Part shown: one piece after another, positions 26,736-37,176 of the stretch
How positions within the stretch are numbered: the first letter of the stretch is position 1
Layout of the letters: each line of letters opens with the position of its first letter
From: JBGOTP01 sp963717075
Lineage (GTDB): Bacteria; Acidobacteriota; Vicinamibacteria; Vicinamibacterales; CAVVIG01
Assembly (NCBI GenBank): GCA_963717075.1
Contig: CAVQVI010000026.1
Coordinates: forward strand, 1-64,000
Reading direction: 5' to 3'
Length of the DNA: 64,000 bases
Position numbers and translations under genes: made by a program
Notes under the pieces: generated by a model
What the model was told of the DNA's origin: nothing
Seen by the model: only the letters and a program-made list of their open reading frames with translations
The model's database searches: none

Positions 26736-28033
26736 AGCTCGCCTTTATCGTTCAGCGGTACGGGCCTGACGTGCTCGGCGGATCAGAGCACCTGTGCCGC
26801 CTCCTCGCCGAGCGGCTGGCCGCGCTGCACGACGTGGATGTTCTCACGACGTGCGCCCGCGACTACGTGACGTGGAAGAACGAGTACCAGGAAGGCGCCG
26901 ATCGCGTTCGTGGCGTCACCGTGCGGCGTTTCGCGACCGCACGCGAGCGTGACATCGACGCCTTCGATCGCTACTCGGAGTGGATCTACAACAACTCCCA
27001 CACACGGGCGGACGAGCTCGAGTGGTTGCAGCAGCAGGGCCCGTGGTGTCCGTCTCTCATCGACTACCTGCGACGCCACGAGCAGGAGTACGACGCGCTG
27101 ACCTTCTTCACGTACCTGTACGCACCGACGGTAATGGGCCTGGACGTCAACCCGGGCAAGAGCGTCGTCGTGTCGACCGCCCACGATGAGCCCGCCATCC
27201 GGCTCGAGATCTACAAAGACGTCTTCAAGCGCCCCGCCGCACTCTGCTACTTGACCGACAGCGAGCGACAGTTCGTGCAGGGCCGATTTCCCGACAGGCC
27301 GCTCATCGAGGAGGTTGTGGGCGTCGGTGTCGAGATTCAGCCGCAGCAGCACTATCCGCGGTTGCCTTCCCCCGTGAATGCCGACGAAGACCCGCCCGTG
27401 TCGGCGGCGGGAAGCGGCCCTGGCCGGTCGCTGGATGAGCCGGTACCGGCGCCTGAGTTCCTATCCCATCTACTCGCCAAAGGATCGGTGTTCCGGCGAC
27501 GTCACCGCCTTCATGGGCCCATCGTGCTGTACGGAGGACGCATCGACCCCGGCAAGGGCTGCGAAGAGTTGCTTGAGTACTTCAATGGCTACGTCAAGGA
27601 AGGCGGCGAGGGTACGTTGGCGTTGATGGGCGTCAAGCTCATGTCACTGCCGGAGGATCCATCAGTGCGCTTCGCCGGGATGCTCTCCGATCGCGAGCGT
27701 TTACAGGCGCTTGAGGCGGCAACCGTCGTCGTCTGCCCTTCGCCCTATGAGAGTCTCTCGCTGCTCGCGCTGGAGGCCCTGGCCGTCGGCACACCGGTGC
27801 TCGTGAACGCCCGCAGCGCGGTGTTGGTCGAACACTGCATGAGGAGTCAGGGCGGTTTGTACTATGCCGATCGAGATGAGTTCATCGAGTGCCTGAAGCT
27901 GTTGGTCGGCGATGCGCGCCTCCGGGAAGCCATGGGCCGCAACGGGCGCGATTACGTTCGACAGAACTACCGGTGGGATGTCGTGCTCGGGAAGTACGAG
28001 CGAATCTTCGCGAAGGTGAGAAACGCGAGGTAA
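26732..28033 (+). CDS. GT4-type glycosyltransferase (A2)
   Basis: A 433-residue paralogue of A1, starting KLAFIVQRYGPDVLGGSE and containing YVTWKNEYQEG, RHEQEYDALTFFTY, GRIDPGKGC and the E-x7-E motif YESLSLLALEAL. Compared with A1 it carries an extra linker (about residues 210-250, DEDPPVSAAGSGPGRS) between the two Rossmann domains and lacks the C-terminal tail. ATG overlaps the B2 stop as ATGA. It closes the run, and ends 14 bases from the convergent regulator gene. Confidence 0.85.
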   Translation: MKLAFIVQRYGPDVLGGSEHLCRLLAERLAALHDVDVLTTCARDYVTWKNEYQEGADRVRGVTVRRFATARERDIDAFDRYSEWIYNNSHTRADELEWLQQQGPWCPSLIDYLRRHEQEYDALTFFTYLYAPTVMGLDVNPGKSVVVSTAHDEPAIRLEIYKDVFKRPAALCYLTDSERQFVQGRFPDRPLIEEVVGVGVEIQPQQHYPRLPSPVNADEDPPVSAAGSGPGRSLDEPVPAPEFLSHLLAKGSVFRRRHRLHGPIVLYGGRIDPGKGCEELLEYFNGYVKEGGEGTLALMGVKLMSLPEDPSVRFAGMLSDRERLQALEAATVVVCPSPYESLSLLALEALAVGTPVLVNARSAVLVEHCMRSQGGLYYADRDEFIECLKLLVGDARLREAMGRNGRDYVRQNYRWDVVLGKYERIFAKVRNAR

Positions 28034-28047
28034 CCAGGCGGCGGCTA

Positions 28048-29568
28048 CTACTTCTCGCCGAGCGCCGATTCGGCTGGACCGGTATCCGAAGAAGGCTCGA
28101 CGTTCGCCTGTTCTGCCTCCGGCGAACCCCGTCCATTCTCGCCTCCGTTGCTGCTCGACACCCGCTTCCGGCGCGGGCGAATGTCGTGGCGCTTGATCAT
28201 CTCGTTCAACGTCGTTGGCTTGATGTGCAGGAGTTCAGCCGCCCGCTTCTGGACGCCGCCCGCCGTCTCGAGCGTTGACTCGATGAGCCGTTTCTCGAAA
28301 TCGGTGATGACATCCTTGAATGAGATCCCTTCCGGAGGCATGACGAACTGCGGCACCGCGAGGCTGGGCGGCTTCCGCACGTATTCGGGCATCAGCTCGA
28401 CGCCTATGCGTGGACCCGTCGTCAACACCGCGGCGCGTTCCACGACGTTCTCCAGCTCGCGCACGTTCCCCGGCCAGGCGTAGGCCATGAGCAGCTCAGT
28501 GGCTTCTGGGGTCAGTTCGAGATCGACTCTTCGATTGTCGTCGCTGTACTTGGCGAGAAAGTGCTGAACGAGCAGGGGGATGTCGTCCTTGCGATCACGC
28601 AGCGGCGGCAGCCGAATCGAGATGACGTTGAGCCGATAGAAGAGATCCTCCCGGAACCGATCCTCCTCCATCATGTGGCGCAGGTCCATGCTGGTCGCGG
28701 CGATGATTCGCACATCGACCTTGATGGTTTCCATGCCGCCAAGGCGCATGAAATCACGCTCCTGAATGACCCGAAGCAGCTTGGCCTGCGTGTCAAGAGG
28801 CACGCTGGCGATCTCATCGAAGAAGATGCTCCCTCGATCGGCGAGATCCAAGAGTCCCTTCTTTGGATGGACGGCGCCAGCGAACGCACCTTTGACGTGC
28901 CCGAACAGAGTCGATTCGAGGAGCTCAGGCGGAAGGTTGCCGGAGTTTACGGCGACGAACGAGCGTTCCGATCGCGAGGAGTTGGCGTGGATGGCGCGCG
29001 CGACGAGCTCTTTGCCGGTCCCGCTCTCGCCCTGAATGAGAATGGTCGACCGGCTTGGCGCCGCCTGAATAATCAGGTCGAATACCTGCCGCATCAGGGG
29101 ACTGCGGCCGATGATGTTCGCGAATTTGTGGTAGCGCTCCTGAATGTTCTGGCGGAGCGACCTGTTCTCGTGAACCAGGCGCCGCCGCTCCATGGCGTTG
29201 CGGACAACAACCAGCACCTCTTCGTTCTTGAAGGGCTTGGCAATGTAATCGAAGGCACCGCTCTTCATGGCCGAAATGGCACTGCCGACCGACGCGTAGG
29301 CCGTGATGATGATCACGGCCAGGTCCTCATCGACCCGCTTCAGTTCGTCGAGCGTCGCGATGCCATCAAGCCCCGGCATCATGATATCGACGAGGGCGGC
29401 GTCGAAGGGCAGGGCGCGCGCGAGATCGAGGCCTTCCGGACCAGATGCCGCGCATCGGACGTCGTAGCCCTCTCGGGTCAGGAGCGTCTCGAGAATCTCG
29501 CGCATGATCTCTTCGTCGTCGATGACGAGGATCGTGCCCCGTCGCGATGGTGAAGAAGATGTGGTCAT
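28048..29568 (-). CDS. NtrC-family response regulator with GAFAGA loop
   Basis: Sigma-54-type transcription activator. Receiver domain with phosphoacceptor D61 (LVDIMMPG) and K111; AAA+ domain with Walker A GESGTGKE (180-187), Walker B FFDEI and R-finger region; Fis-type helix-turn-helix near 455-475 (RAAELLHIKPTTLNEMIKRH). The sigma-54-contacting loop, normally GAFTGA, reads GAFAGA at 227-232, so the key Thr is missing. The C-terminal tail (about 30 residues) is low complexity. Start chosen at ATG 29568, one base after the kinase stop; an upstream ATG (29583) overlaps that stop. It is the partner of the sensor kinase upstream. Confidence 0.9.
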   Translation of the reverse strand: MTTSSSPSRRGTILVIDDEEIMREILETLLTREGYDVRCAASGPEGLDLARALPFDAALVDIMMPGLDGIATLDELKRVDEDLAVIIITAYASVGSAISAMKSGAFDYIAKPFKNEEVLVVVRNAMERRRLVHENRSLRQNIQERYHKFANIIGRSPLMRQVFDLIIQAAPSRSTILIQGESGTGKELVARAIHANSSRSERSFVAVNSGNLPPELLESTLFGHVKGAFAGAVHPKKGLLDLADRGSIFFDEIASVPLDTQAKLLRVIQERDFMRLGGMETIKVDVRIIAATSMDLRHMMEEDRFREDLFYRLNVISIRLPPLRDRKDDIPLLVQHFLAKYSDDNRRVDLELTPEATELLMAYAWPGNVRELENVVERAAVLTTGPRIGVELMPEYVRKPPSLAVPQFVMPPEGISFKDVITDFEKRLIESTLETAGGVQKRAAELLHIKPTTLNEMIKRHDIRPRRKRVSSSNGGENGRGSPEAEQANVEPSSDTGPAESALGEK

Positions 29569-29569
29569 G

Positions 29570-32480
29570 TCATTGTGCGGCACTTCGCGCCATGGCGCGG
29601 GCCGCCGGCAGCGTCACGGTGAATCGTGTGCCCTGTCCGACCGCGCTATCGCAGCGGATCGAGCCCCCGTGCTCTTCAACGATGCCATACGAAATCGACA
29701 GGCCGAGCCCTGTACCACGACCATTGGCTTTCGTTGTGAAAAACGGGTCGTAGATCCGCGCCAGTTGCTCCGGCGGAATGCCCGATCCGGTGTCGGCCAC
29801 CTCAGCGACGACAAATGCACCGCCCTCCGCCCGAGTGACCACTGTGAGCCAGCCACCACTCGGCATGGCATCGCGGGCGTTCAGGAACAGGTTGAGGAAC
29901 ACCTGCTGCAGCTGGTGCTCGATGCCCAACATCTTCACCGGCGATGGCAGCAGTTCGCGGCGCACTCGAATCTTGCCGGCGGTGAACTGATGCTCGAGCA
30001 GCGAGAACACGTCGGTGATGACCTCATTGAGATCCACGGCCGTGCGTTCGTTACCACCCGTTCCCGGGCGCGAGAGCGTCAGGAGCCCGTTCACGATCTT
30101 CGCCGCGCGGAATGTCTGGCGCTCAATCTTCTCCAGGAGCACTGTCCGGGGATCGCCAGGCTCGGCACCTTCAAGAAGCATCTGCGTGAAGCTCGAGATG
30201 CCCGTGAGGGGTGTGTTCACTTCATGCGCGACACCAGCGGCGAGAAGACCAATCGATGCCATCTTTTCGGAAATCTGCAGCTGTTCTTCCAGCCTGACCC
30301 GGTCCGTCAGGTCTTCCAGGAGCAGGATCGTCCCCGTGACTGCGTCAGGATCTGCACCACTCCGCAGCGGAACGGCGGTGGCATTGACGAGAAGCCGTGT
30401 CGGATCCAACCCTTGGTCGGCGCTGGCGTGCCGCGACGTCAGCGGCACTTTGAACAACGATGCGCCCCGTGGATTCTCCTGCCGCGCAGCACGCAGCGCG
30501 TCCATGAACGGCGCATCGAAGAGCTCGCCAAGTGTTCGCCCCAGCGCCTCAGTCCGCCTGACACCATAGAAGCGCTCCAGCGCGTGGTTCCATCGAACGA
30601 TCCGCTCGTCCTCATCGAATACGACGAGGCCGTCGTCGAGCGACTCGAGGATGTTGTCGTTGAACTCACGCATCCGGCCGAGTTCTTCCGCCTTCAGATG
30701 AAGCTGCTGGTACAGGCGCCCGTTCTCGATGGCAGTGGCCACCTGACCGGCAACAGCAGCCAGCAGCGCGAGGTCCTCACTGTTGAACGGCTCGTCGGTC
30801 TCCTCGCGTCCAAGCGCCATGACGGCAGTCGCCGTGCCCTCAAAAATACACGGCACGAAATAACCGACGCCTTGATCGCGCCAGAACTCAACTTCCTCGG
30901 CCGCAAACCGCGCGACCGCGATGGGATCCGACCCATCGAGCGCCACGATATGGCCGGCGTCCAGACGTGCGATGAACGACGAGGTGCGCGTCAGGCGCGG
31001 AACGGCCCCGGAGAATCCGAAATCGTCGATCGCCACGAAGTCGCCGACTCGCTCGTCGGCCAGCATCAGCGCCATGCGGTCGAGCAGAAGCGTCTCGACA
31101 ATCCGCGCCACCAGCCGCTGGCCGAGGCGCTTGACATTGAGATCGCTGTTCAGGTCTCGCGCGAACGCGACGAGCGCACGGCGGTAGTCGTAGCGATCAC
31201 GGTAGAACGCACGATCGAGGGCGTCCTGCACGGCCAACTTGACCGGCTGCGCCAGTAGCACCACGACGATCGTCGCGAGAAACGCGATGACCCAGTTGTG
31301 AGAATCCGCATCATTGCCGAAGAAGAAGCCGGTCGTTCTGCGCAGGGCGAGATACAGCAGAGCGCTGGCGCCGAGAAACGCCGCATACACGAGCCCGCGC
31401 TTGACGATTACTTCCACGTCACGGAGGCGGTAGCGCACAATCGCCGAGGCGAAGGCGAGCGGCACGAGTCCGAACGGAATGGCCGTCAGCTGAAGGCCAA
31501 GGGGCGGACTTGCCCCGAGCGCCCACGGCAGCGCGTAGCCAAAGGCGAACGGAGCCACTCCGAGCACGGTGCCCCAGACGATCCACCGCAGCTGGCGCCG
31601 CCCGGTGAGCGAATCGATGTCTCTGGACGCGCGGGCGAGAACGGCAACCGCCGCCGCCACACAGACGAACACATACACGAGCTCCGCCCGATCGAGCAGG
31701 TTGATCACCTGCGAGAACATTCGCCCGCTCGGTGGCACCCCGCAGCACCGCGAGGATCCGGACGACGGCAATCGTAAGCGCCGGCAGGTAAATGACGGGC
31801 AGGAGCCGAGGCTCGAGCGATCGGCGGTAAGACGGTGGCCGCTGGGGGAACCCAAGGGTGAAATGCAGCAGGAGCGGCGGAAGCATGACCGTAGCAACGG
31901 CGTCGCCCCAGTAGAACGCCCAATCCAATCGATCGAAGGGCCCGTTGAAAGAAAACGTAAAAGCGCCAAAGAACGCGACGCAAAGCCAGAAGAAATGCAA
32001 CGTCGCCTGATCGCGCGGCCGCCGCAACCGGACCGCTGCGCCCACGAGGAGCGTGAAGAAGCCCACGCCAGCGAGCACGAAGTAGAGTGATCCCGGCCGC
32101 GGCGCTGCCTTCAGGGACACATTGAAGAGTCGTGTCTCCCCGAGTCTGTTAACGCTGTAGGCGAGACGAGTACCCTCATGTGCGTGCTGCTGATAGGCAA
32201 GGACGTCTTGCCAACGGCGAACCGGTGTGCCGTTGACAGCGAGCAAGACATCGCCGCGCTCGACACCGGCAGCCGCGCCAGATGAGTCGGGAGCAATCTC
32301 GACGGCCGTGAGACCCTCGGTCCGCGCGCTCCAAAGCACTCCATCCTCGATGGGATGCCAACGCGCTCGCATCACGATGTTGGCAAGGCCGAGCGATAGC
32401 AGTACCGCCACCACCAGAACCGCCAGAAGCGATCGCCCCCAGACAAGCCAAGCCGATTCGGCCGGATCCATGCCGCTCAT
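29570..32480 (-). CDS. PDZ-GAF-PAS sensor histidine kinase, frameshifted
   Basis: Membrane sensor for the adjacent NtrC-type regulator. Domain order: N-terminal membrane segment, periplasmic PDZ-like region (AAGVERGDVLLAVNGTPV), then about six membrane helices, a GAF domain, a PAS domain, HisKA (GLLAAGVAHEVNTPLTG, the phospho-His) and HATPase (NLFLNARDAM, DTGSGIPPEQL, GRGTGLGLS). The frame changes by net +1 near 31715-31735, between ILAVLRGATERAN and SQVINLLDRAEL; 2911 nt equals 970 codons plus one base. The start at 32480 (MSGMDPAESAW) is one of two close candidates. Each domain is intact apart from the join. The PDZ region suggests sensing of membrane or misfolded proteins, but that is inference. 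Confidence 0.85.
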
Positions 32481-32691
32481 GAAGTTACGTTCCCCGACTC
32501 GCTCGCGAACTTCAGACTCCGCTCCTTGTGGGCTGCTGAGGTTCGGCGGGCACACCGCCACATCAGACATTGTCGGCCCAGGCACGCGGGGGAACGCGGG
32601 AGAAGTTCGTTATTGCGTCTAGAGTTGCCGTCGATCCGGAAAAATGGATCTCCAACAGCTTTGACCGGTCCGACAGGCCACGACCCCCACT

Positions 32692-34614
32692 CTAGAAGAG
32701 CATTGTTATGCCGCCGACGACGCGCTTCGGGGGCCGGACAACGAGAAGTTCATCGTAAATGGACTGATCCGGCGTTGTTTCGCGGAAGAAGTTGCGAACC
32801 GCCACCAGCATCTGCCACTTGGCGGTACCGAAGTCCATGAAAGGAAGCGATTGGCGGACCTGCACGTCGAACCGTGAGTTGAATGCCCGCCTCGGGGAGC
32901 TGCCACCGTCCAACGCATCCGGCGCGTGGGAGAACGCATTACCGATCCGATAGAGCATGAGCACGCGGGTTGCCGTTTCCGGGACCTGGGCTTCAACGCT
33001 CGCTGCCACGTCGTGGATGTGTTCCGTGCCCGGCCGCCCGGCCGAGGAAGACATCAGGACGATGTCGCGAAGGTCGTCGACGGAGCGTAGCTGAGCGTTG
33101 GTTAGTGAATACTCCACCGACCCCTTCACCCTCTTGCATGACGCTGCGAAGCTGGCGGCGGCACCCGTGGCCTTGGCGTCACCGGCGCTGCCAACCAGGT
33201 AATGTCCGAGCTGAGCGCTCGGCTGACCGCCCATCCGGACGCCGAACAGGGTAATGAGCTGATCAGTAACGAGTTGATGGAAGGCGCGTAATCCCACCGT
33301 GGTGCGCCCGAAGTCACGTTCGACGCCAACGGCTGCATGCACCATGCGTTCGGCTGTCAGCGGCTGTCCCGGCTCAACGGCCGAGAATGTCCGTTGTGGC
33401 GGCAACCAGATACCGCCGTCGCCCGGTGGCAGGAATTCCTCGGCGCCTGGCGCAAGCGTCCGACGCGACACCCATCCACTGATCCGGAGACCTTCATCTG
33501 GCGTCAGCACTAATTCGACTTGCGGACTGATCAGATTCCGCCCATCAAGGTAGTCGTATTGAGCGTAGCGGCCGCCGTAAGTCATCGACAGTGCCGGCAT
33601 CAGCGTGAGCGTTTCATATCCATAAATCTCACCGACGTTTCGGCTGCCATCGGTGACTTCGCGAAGCGCGAGCGGATTCCCCCCGTCATAGCGCTGTGTG
33701 CTGTACGAGAGACCGAATCTGCGTTGGTGGGGAGCCGTCTGGCGGGTGGCGTACGACCCGGCAACAATCCACGCCGAGATATCTGCCTGGGTCAGCGCAC
33801 CTCTGACTGTCCAGTCAGCATTCGCACCGGCAGGGGCAGTCAGACCGACGTAGGCGATGCCACGCGACATGGCGTTCTGGGAGAAAAGCTCACGGGACGT
33901 TTCGAATGATCCGGCGGTCAGGAGGTTCACCTGACCAGAGAACGGCGTGTCCACGACGAAGTCCGTCGCCACGCGCACGGACGCAGCGGCGGCACTCCTG
34001 ACGCCATCCAGCACGTTCAACGGACCCGCGTCGGACCACGCGTCTGAAAGCGACGTGTCCTTCAGAATGCTTCGCCGCGCGTGACGAAGCCGCCAGGCTG
34101 TTTCGTCAGGATCTCCTGTCGTGCGCTGTTCCCCGTCGGACTCAACGCCAGGCATCTCGGGACCGGACGCGGTCTGTGTTCCGGACAAACCGCCGAGTCC
34201 AGCAGCAAGAATAGGCGCCGTCGAGACCATATCGGCTCGTTGGAGTGCAATGTTAGACACGGTGCGTGCGCGCGTGCGAACGTCAACAACCTGAGGTGCG
34301 GGTGCCGTGTAGCCAACGAGGTGTACGCGAAGGAGATATCGCCCAGGCGCGAGATCGAGCAGATCGAATCGGCCATTTCGATCTGTGACCGCGAACGTCG
34401 TAACTCCACCGCCGGCAGCCGAGACTACGGCCTTGGTAACAGGCGTGCCTTTCCCGTCGCTCACAACACCCTGGATAGATCCGGTCGCCACCGCAACCGT
34501 CCCGCCAGAGTCGCTCGTCGGGTGTTTCGCGAGCTGTGCGCTGTCCGCGGCCGAAGCTCCCAGAAGCACGAAACCGCCGACCACCGCCGACATCAGTCTG
34601 AGCATGCCTCTCAT
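32692..34614 (-). CDS. Outer-membrane beta-barrel protein with carboxypeptidase-regulatory-like domain
   Basis: A 640-residue exported protein: N-terminal signal (SAVVGGFVLLGASAADSA), a carboxypeptidase-regulatory/CNA-B-like domain at about 45-125 (GSIQGVVSDGKGTPVTKAVV, DRNGRFDLLDLAPGRYLLRV), and a long beta-rich region ending in LF, the aromatic C-terminus expected of barrels assembled by BAM. The same architecture marks TonB-dependent receptor-like proteins of acidobacteria, but I see no clear plug domain, so it may be a porin-like or partial relative. It precedes (on the minus strand) a secreted protein that ends 31 bases upstream. Confidence 0.7.
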   Translation of the reverse strand: MRGMLRLMSAVVGGFVLLGASAADSAQLAKHPTSDSGGTVAVATGSIQGVVSDGKGTPVTKAVVSAAGGGVTTFAVTDRNGRFDLLDLAPGRYLLRVHLVGYTAPAPQVVDVRTRARTVSNIALQRADMVSTAPILAAGLGGLSGTQTASGPEMPGVESDGEQRTTGDPDETAWRLRHARRSILKDTSLSDAWSDAGPLNVLDGVRSAAAASVRVATDFVVDTPFSGQVNLLTAGSFETSRELFSQNAMSRGIAYVGLTAPAGANADWTVRGALTQADISAWIVAGSYATRQTAPHQRRFGLSYSTQRYDGGNPLALREVTDGSRNVGEIYGYETLTLMPALSMTYGGRYAQYDYLDGRNLISPQVELVLTPDEGLRISGWVSRRTLAPGAEEFLPPGDGGIWLPPQRTFSAVEPGQPLTAERMVHAAVGVERDFGRTTVGLRAFHQLVTDQLITLFGVRMGGQPSAQLGHYLVGSAGDAKATGAAASFAASCKRVKGSVEYSLTNAQLRSVDDLRDIVLMSSSAGRPGTEHIHDVAASVEAQVPETATRVLMLYRIGNAFSHAPDALDGGSSPRRAFNSRFDVQVRQSLPFMDFGTAKWQMLVAVRNFFRETTPDQSIYDELLVVRPPKRVVGGITMLF

Positions 34615-34645
34615 GGTTCTTCTCCCCGCGACGGGGCTTCCACAG

Positions 34646-35722
34646 CTAGGAACCGGTGACCGAGAAGTTCAGTTCGCGCTTGACTTCCTTCTTCGCAACG
34701 TTGTCGATGATCTTGATTTCGAGGCGGTAGTCACCTTCGGGGAACGATGCCAGCGGGACGGCCTGCCCGGCCTGCAGCTGCCCAACGGTCAGATCCTGTG
34801 GTGACAAGGTTTGACCATTCAGGTTCGTAGGTAGGGTTCTATTGAAGAACTTCTCGCCCCCGGCCTGCCTCGTATAGAAGTTGAATTCCACCTTGACGTC
34901 GGGTTTGTTCGCAGCGTCGTTCTGGGCGTTATAGATAAGGATGAACGTGTTGAGCTGTTCCTTCTTCGTGAACTTCGTACGGATGTACGGCACGATCTCT
35001 ACTGCACCAAGTGCATATGGCCGGCTGGCCTTCTCCTCGTCTGACGGTGGCGTAGTCAGTGGCTCGATCGTCTCGGCAACAATGAGCGAACTCGTGCTCA
35101 GCTCGCCATTCCACAGGTCGGGCACGGTGATCGACTGCTTGATTACGGACGCCTTGGGGGGCGGCGCGTTCTTGTTGGGCTTCTTGTCAGCCGATTCTGG
35201 CGACCCTTCCTTGACCACTACATACACGTCGTAGTTCCCGGCGCGGGTGGTAAACGACCGGCTGAGACGCACGGGCTGCCCGGCACTTATCGTTGCCGGG
35301 GTCAGAGACTCATACGCGTACAAGGAGGGCGGAGATCCCTTCTTGTCGTCCTTCTTGGTATTCGTCGAAGGCGGGGGAGCCGCAGCCGGGGCGTCCTTCG
35401 AGACCACACGCCAGTACACGGATACCGGGCCGGGTGCGACTTTGGCCGGGTCCAGCGTCACGATAAACGGCACGAATGCGTGACCCTGTTGCTGCACGAC
35501 CTTCAGCAAATCGTCATGAACCCACGCGAGCGCCAAATCGTTCGGCGTTGGGCGTCCTGCTGCCGCGTCATCGGCGAGGGCGAGAATCGACTGGATCGCT
35601 TTTCGCTGAGCCTCGCTCGGAGGACCAGCCGCTCCCTTGGCGCGCTGGGCAAGAAGCGTCGCGGAACTGAAAAAGAGGACAACAATGGAAGCAAGGACAA
35701 CTGCGCGACGGGCAATCACCAT
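34646..35722 (-). CDS. Secreted beta-rich protein of unknown function
   Basis: A 358-residue product with a signal peptide (RRAVVLASIVVLFFSSATLLAQ). Start taken at ATG 35722 because GGAG lies six bases upstream; further in-frame starts upstream lack a site and add a charged non-signal segment. The body has repeated beta-strand segments and a Pro/Lys-rich linker (about 140-160, PPPSTNTKKDDKKG). The C-terminus (FPEGDYRLEIKIIDNVAKK) resembles an Ig-like/macroglobulin-type fold end. No catalytic motif. It is probably co-transcribed with the barrel protein, so a periplasmic partner is plausible. Confidence 0.6.
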   Translation of the reverse strand: MVIARRAVVLASIVVLFFSSATLLAQRAKGAAGPPSEAQRKAIQSILALADDAAAGRPTPNDLALAWVHDDLLKVVQQQGHAFVPFIVTLDPAKVAPGPVSVYWRVVSKDAPAAAPPPSTNTKKDDKKGSPPSLYAYESLTPATISAGQPVRLSRSFTTRAGNYDVYVVVKEGSPESADKKPNKNAPPPKASVIKQSITVPDLWNGELSTSSLIVAETIEPLTTPPSDEEKASRPYALGAVEIVPYIRTKFTKKEQLNTFILIYNAQNDAANKPDVKVEFNFYTRQAGGEKFFNRTLPTNLNGQTLSPQDLTVGQLQAGQAVPLASFPEGDYRLEIKIIDNVAKKEVKRELNFSVTGS

Positions 35723-35831
35723 GAACATCTCCACGCGGACTGAGAAGTACGTGAACAGCTCATCATAGGCGCGCCTCCGTAGCAAGTCAAACCCTTCAGC
35801 CATCAGTACTTCAGACAGCCTGCGGGGATCT

Positions 35832-35858
35832 CGTCAGGCCGACCGAAGGTCGGGCGCG
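35832..35858 (-). repeat. Degenerate REP-like hairpin
   Basis: On the minus strand it reads GCGCCCGACC-TTC-GGTCGG followed by CCTGACG, close to the canonical unit (stem CCCGACCT/AGGTCGGG, tail CCTACG) but with a shortened stem and a changed tail. It lies in the divergent space between the secreted protein and glgC. Confidence 0.5.
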
Positions 35859-35886
35859 GCATGCTATTATCCGCTCGAGTCAGACC

Positions 35887-37176
35887 GTGTCGGCCCTCCT
35901 CGACGACAGCCTCGCTATCGTCCTCGCCGGTGGCGCGGGCGAACGACTCCACCCCTTGACAAAGGATCGCGCCAAACCGGCCGTTTTCTTCGGGGGTCCG
36001 TACCGCATTATCGATTTCGTTCTGAGCAACTGCATCAACTCTGGGTTGCGCCGCGTGTTCATCGCAACCCAGTACAAATCGCTTTCCCTCAATCGGCACG
36101 TCCGCATGGGCTGGAGCGTCGTATCCGAGGAGCTTGGCGAGTTCGTCGAGATTCTCCCGCCGCAGAAGCGGGTGAGCGAGCACTGGTACCAAGGCACAGC
36201 GGACGCTGTGTACCAGAATCTCTATTCGATCCTCCGCGAGAACTCCCGCTATCTCATCATCCTGTCGGGGGATCATGTCTACAAGATGGATTACTCCCGG
36301 ATGCTCCGTTTCCATCAGGAGCGAGGGGCATCAGTGACTCTGGCGACGCTCGAAGTGCCGGTGGCGGACGCACCGCGATTCGGCATCGTTGCCATCGATG
36401 CGCTGGAGCGGGTGTCGGGATTTCAAGAGAAGCCGCAGGTGCCGACGCCGATTCCAGGCTCTCCAGACTTCGCGCTCGCATCGATGGGTGTCTATATCTT
36501 CGACACTGGCGTGCTCGTGCGCGCCCTGGAAGCAGACGCCAACGCCTCAACCACCCATGACTTTGGCAAGGACATCATCCCGGCGCTTATCCACACCGAA
36601 CCAGTGTACGCCTACCGCTTCTACGACGAGAACAAGAAGGCTTCAAAGTACTGGCGCGACATTGGCACCATCGACGCCTACTTCGACGCCAACATGGACC
36701 TGTGCCACGTGAGCCCTGAATTCAATCTGTACGATCCTGAATGGCCATTGCGCACCTATCAGCCGCAGGCGCCGCCAGCCAAGTTCGTGTTTGCCGATGA
36801 GGGGCGCCGCCTGGGACACGCCGTCGACTCGCTGATATCCCCGGGATGCATCATCTCGGGAAGCACGGTAGTGGGCAGCGTGCTGTGTCCGAACGTCCGC
36901 GTGCACAGCTTTTGCCGCATCGAGCGCTGCATCCTCATGCCAGGGGTGCGGGTCGGGCGGCACGCGCGGATTCAGCGCGCCATTATCGATCGCGACGTCC
37001 TCATTCCACGCGGCGCGCTCATCGGTTACGACCTCGACGAGGACCGCAAGCGTCACACCGTCACCGACTCTGGCATCGTCGTGGTGACGCCAGAAGATGA
37101 GCCGCTCATCGCAGCGCTCGACCCACAGGCGCTGCGGTACCAGCACGATGCCGATCAGCGCGGCGGCGAAGGTTGA
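35887..37176 (+). CDS. glgC: Glucose-1-phosphate adenylyltransferase
   Basis: Makes ADP-glucose from ATP and glucose-1-phosphate, the committed step of bacterial glycogen synthesis. The 429-residue protein shows the N-terminal nucleotidyltransferase motif VLAGGAGERLHPLTKDRAKPA, the FGGPYRIIDF segment, SGDHVYKMDY, the GTADAVYQN site and SKYWRDIGTIDAY, then a left-handed beta-helix C-terminal domain (about 290-400, hexapeptide-like). GTG start at 35887 is the only sensible one. Other glycogen genes are not adjacent; the following 300 bases hold a relic of a phosphoglycerate mutase gene, so this neighbourhood may have lost genes. Confidence 0.96.
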   Translation: MSALLDDSLAIVLAGGAGERLHPLTKDRAKPAVFFGGPYRIIDFVLSNCINSGLRRVFIATQYKSLSLNRHVRMGWSVVSEELGEFVEILPPQKRVSEHWYQGTADAVYQNLYSILRENSRYLIILSGDHVYKMDYSRMLRFHQERGASVTLATLEVPVADAPRFGIVAIDALERVSGFQEKPQVPTPIPGSPDFALASMGVYIFDTGVLVRALEADANASTTHDFGKDIIPALIHTEPVYAYRFYDENKKASKYWRDIGTIDAYFDANMDLCHVSPEFNLYDPEWPLRTYQPQAPPAKFVFADEGRRLGHAVDSLISPGCIISGSTVVGSVLCPNVRVHSFCRIERCILMPGVRVGRHARIQRAIIDRDVLIPRGALIGYDLDEDRKRHTVTDSGIVVVTPEDEPLIAALDPQALRYQHDADQRGGEG

